A stretch of 21,852 bases of DNA from a virus, in IMG/VR virus record IMGVR_UViG_3300009703_002927, positions 1 through 21,852 of that record. One strand, written 5' to 3'. The position numbers were made by a program, and so were the translations under genes. The notes below the pieces were generated by a model. That model made no database searches and was not told the DNA's origin. It saw only the letters and a program-made list of their open reading frames with translations. Positions 21,551 to 21,852 of the stretch are shown here, one piece after another; the stretch's first letter is position 1; each line of letters begins with the position of its first letter.

Positions 21551-21765
21551 AATTAATAAAACCAACTCGAGATGAGAGAACAGTCATTCAAATTTTGGTC
21601 GCAACTTCATTCGGTCTAATAATTGGCGTTTGGGCGATGCTAGAAAGGGTTAATGAAGTAGAAGCTGAAAATGATTATCTGTTATATCATACAGAACAGT
21701 TGTTAAATACGCATTCTAATGTAAACAAAGTTGATACAGTAACGCAACCAAACGATGAAGATTGA
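21547..21765 (+). CDS. Small single-pass membrane protein (72 aa), coupled to queC
   Basis: The ATG at 21547 overlaps the queC stop (ATGA) and was preferred over an in-frame ATG at 21517 inside queC. The first 11 residues are basic, then comes a hydrophobic segment of about 20 residues (IQILVATSFGLIIGVWAML), then a charged, likely helical exterior or cytoplasmic tail. Family and function unknown. No Shine-Dalgarno is seen; re-initiation after queC is likely. It parallels the membrane gene coupled to folE, though the two sequences are not alike. Confidence 0.68.
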   Translation: MKLIKPTRDERTVIQILVATSFGLIIGVWAMLERVNEVEAENDYLLYHTEQLLNTHSNVNKVDTVTQPNDED

Positions 21766-21852
21766 TTATGAAATGTTAAAGTCAGGCTGGTGGATAAAAG
21801 TATCACCATTAGCAAAAATTAACCCTGAAACCTGGATTTGTAGTGTATATAA
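21755..21852 (+). CDS. Hypothetical protein, cut by right edge
   Basis: Open from an ATG at 21755, overlapping the previous gene by 11 bases, to the window end (32 codons: MKIDYEMLKSGWWIKVSPLA and on). Another in-frame ATG lies at codon 7. No motif can be read from this short piece. Confidence 0.5.
   Translation, partial: MKIDYEMLKSGWWIKVSPLAKINPETWICSVY

Noticed and set aside
1-21852. tRNA genes, CRISPR arrays, insertion sequences
   Set aside because: No cloverleaf, repeat-spacer array, transposase or terminal inverted repeat was recognised by eye on either strand.

Overview
This AT-rich window reads as part of a tailed, T4-type myovirus genome, probably from a marine phage. The identification rests on a nearly complete T4-style replication and recombination block on the + strand: UvsY, UvsW, late sigma factor gp55, gp47, gp46, family-B DNA polymerase gp43 and UvsX. 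Sites on the - strand match the T4 late-promoter core (TATAAATA). The host cannot be determined from the sequence. No tRNA, CRISPR array, integrase, terminase, capsid or tail gene was recognised.

Layout. Positions 1-3802 hold a - strand run of seven genes (first one cut by the window edge), mostly unrecognised and virion-like, with one P-loop kinase; four of the seven have a late-promoter motif just before the start. Positions 3811-5008 hold queE and queD, read leftwards from a sigma70-like promoter. A small Cys-rich late gene (5040-5360) lies back to back with folE (+), which is coupled to a 59-aa membrane protein. Positions 6208-8323 hold a - strand late operon of three genes joined by ATGA overlaps: a Pro/Ala-rich protein, an RNA/DNA-ligase-fold protein and a GxFxPxHxGH nucleotidyltransferase. 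Positions 8335-9654 hold an orphan reading frame, an unknown gene, a GIY-YIG endonuclease and a small basic protein. Positions 9709-20424 are the + strand replication/recombination block, with a glycosyltransferase between gp46 and gp43 and a small beta-rich protein between gp43 and uvsX. Positions 20427-20807 are one more late-type - strand gene, followed by queC (+), a coupled 72-aa membrane protein and the start of another gene at the right edge.

How the genes work together. FolE, QueD, QueE and QueC are the four enzymes that take GTP to preQ0, so the phage probably supplies a 7-deazaguanine precursor for DNA or tRNA modification; the enzyme that uses it is not in this window. UvsX/UvsY/UvsW with gp46/gp47 form the recombination-dependent replication machinery. 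gp55 should direct RNA polymerase to the TATAAATA sites.

Most notable points. (1) Five - strand proteins of different kinds, including the ligase and the nucleotidyltransferase, begin with a short amphipathic leader ending in (L/I)xE, like T4 capsid-targeting sequences cut by the prohead protease; this suggests enzymes packaged in the head. (2) Both promoter classes lie only 5-11 bases from start codons without a Shine-Dalgarno, implying leaderless or near-leaderless mRNAs. (3) gp55 carries a 74-residue histone-H1-like lysine-rich tail, partly encoded inside the end of uvsW. (4) The middle of uvsX has a codon usage unlike the rest.
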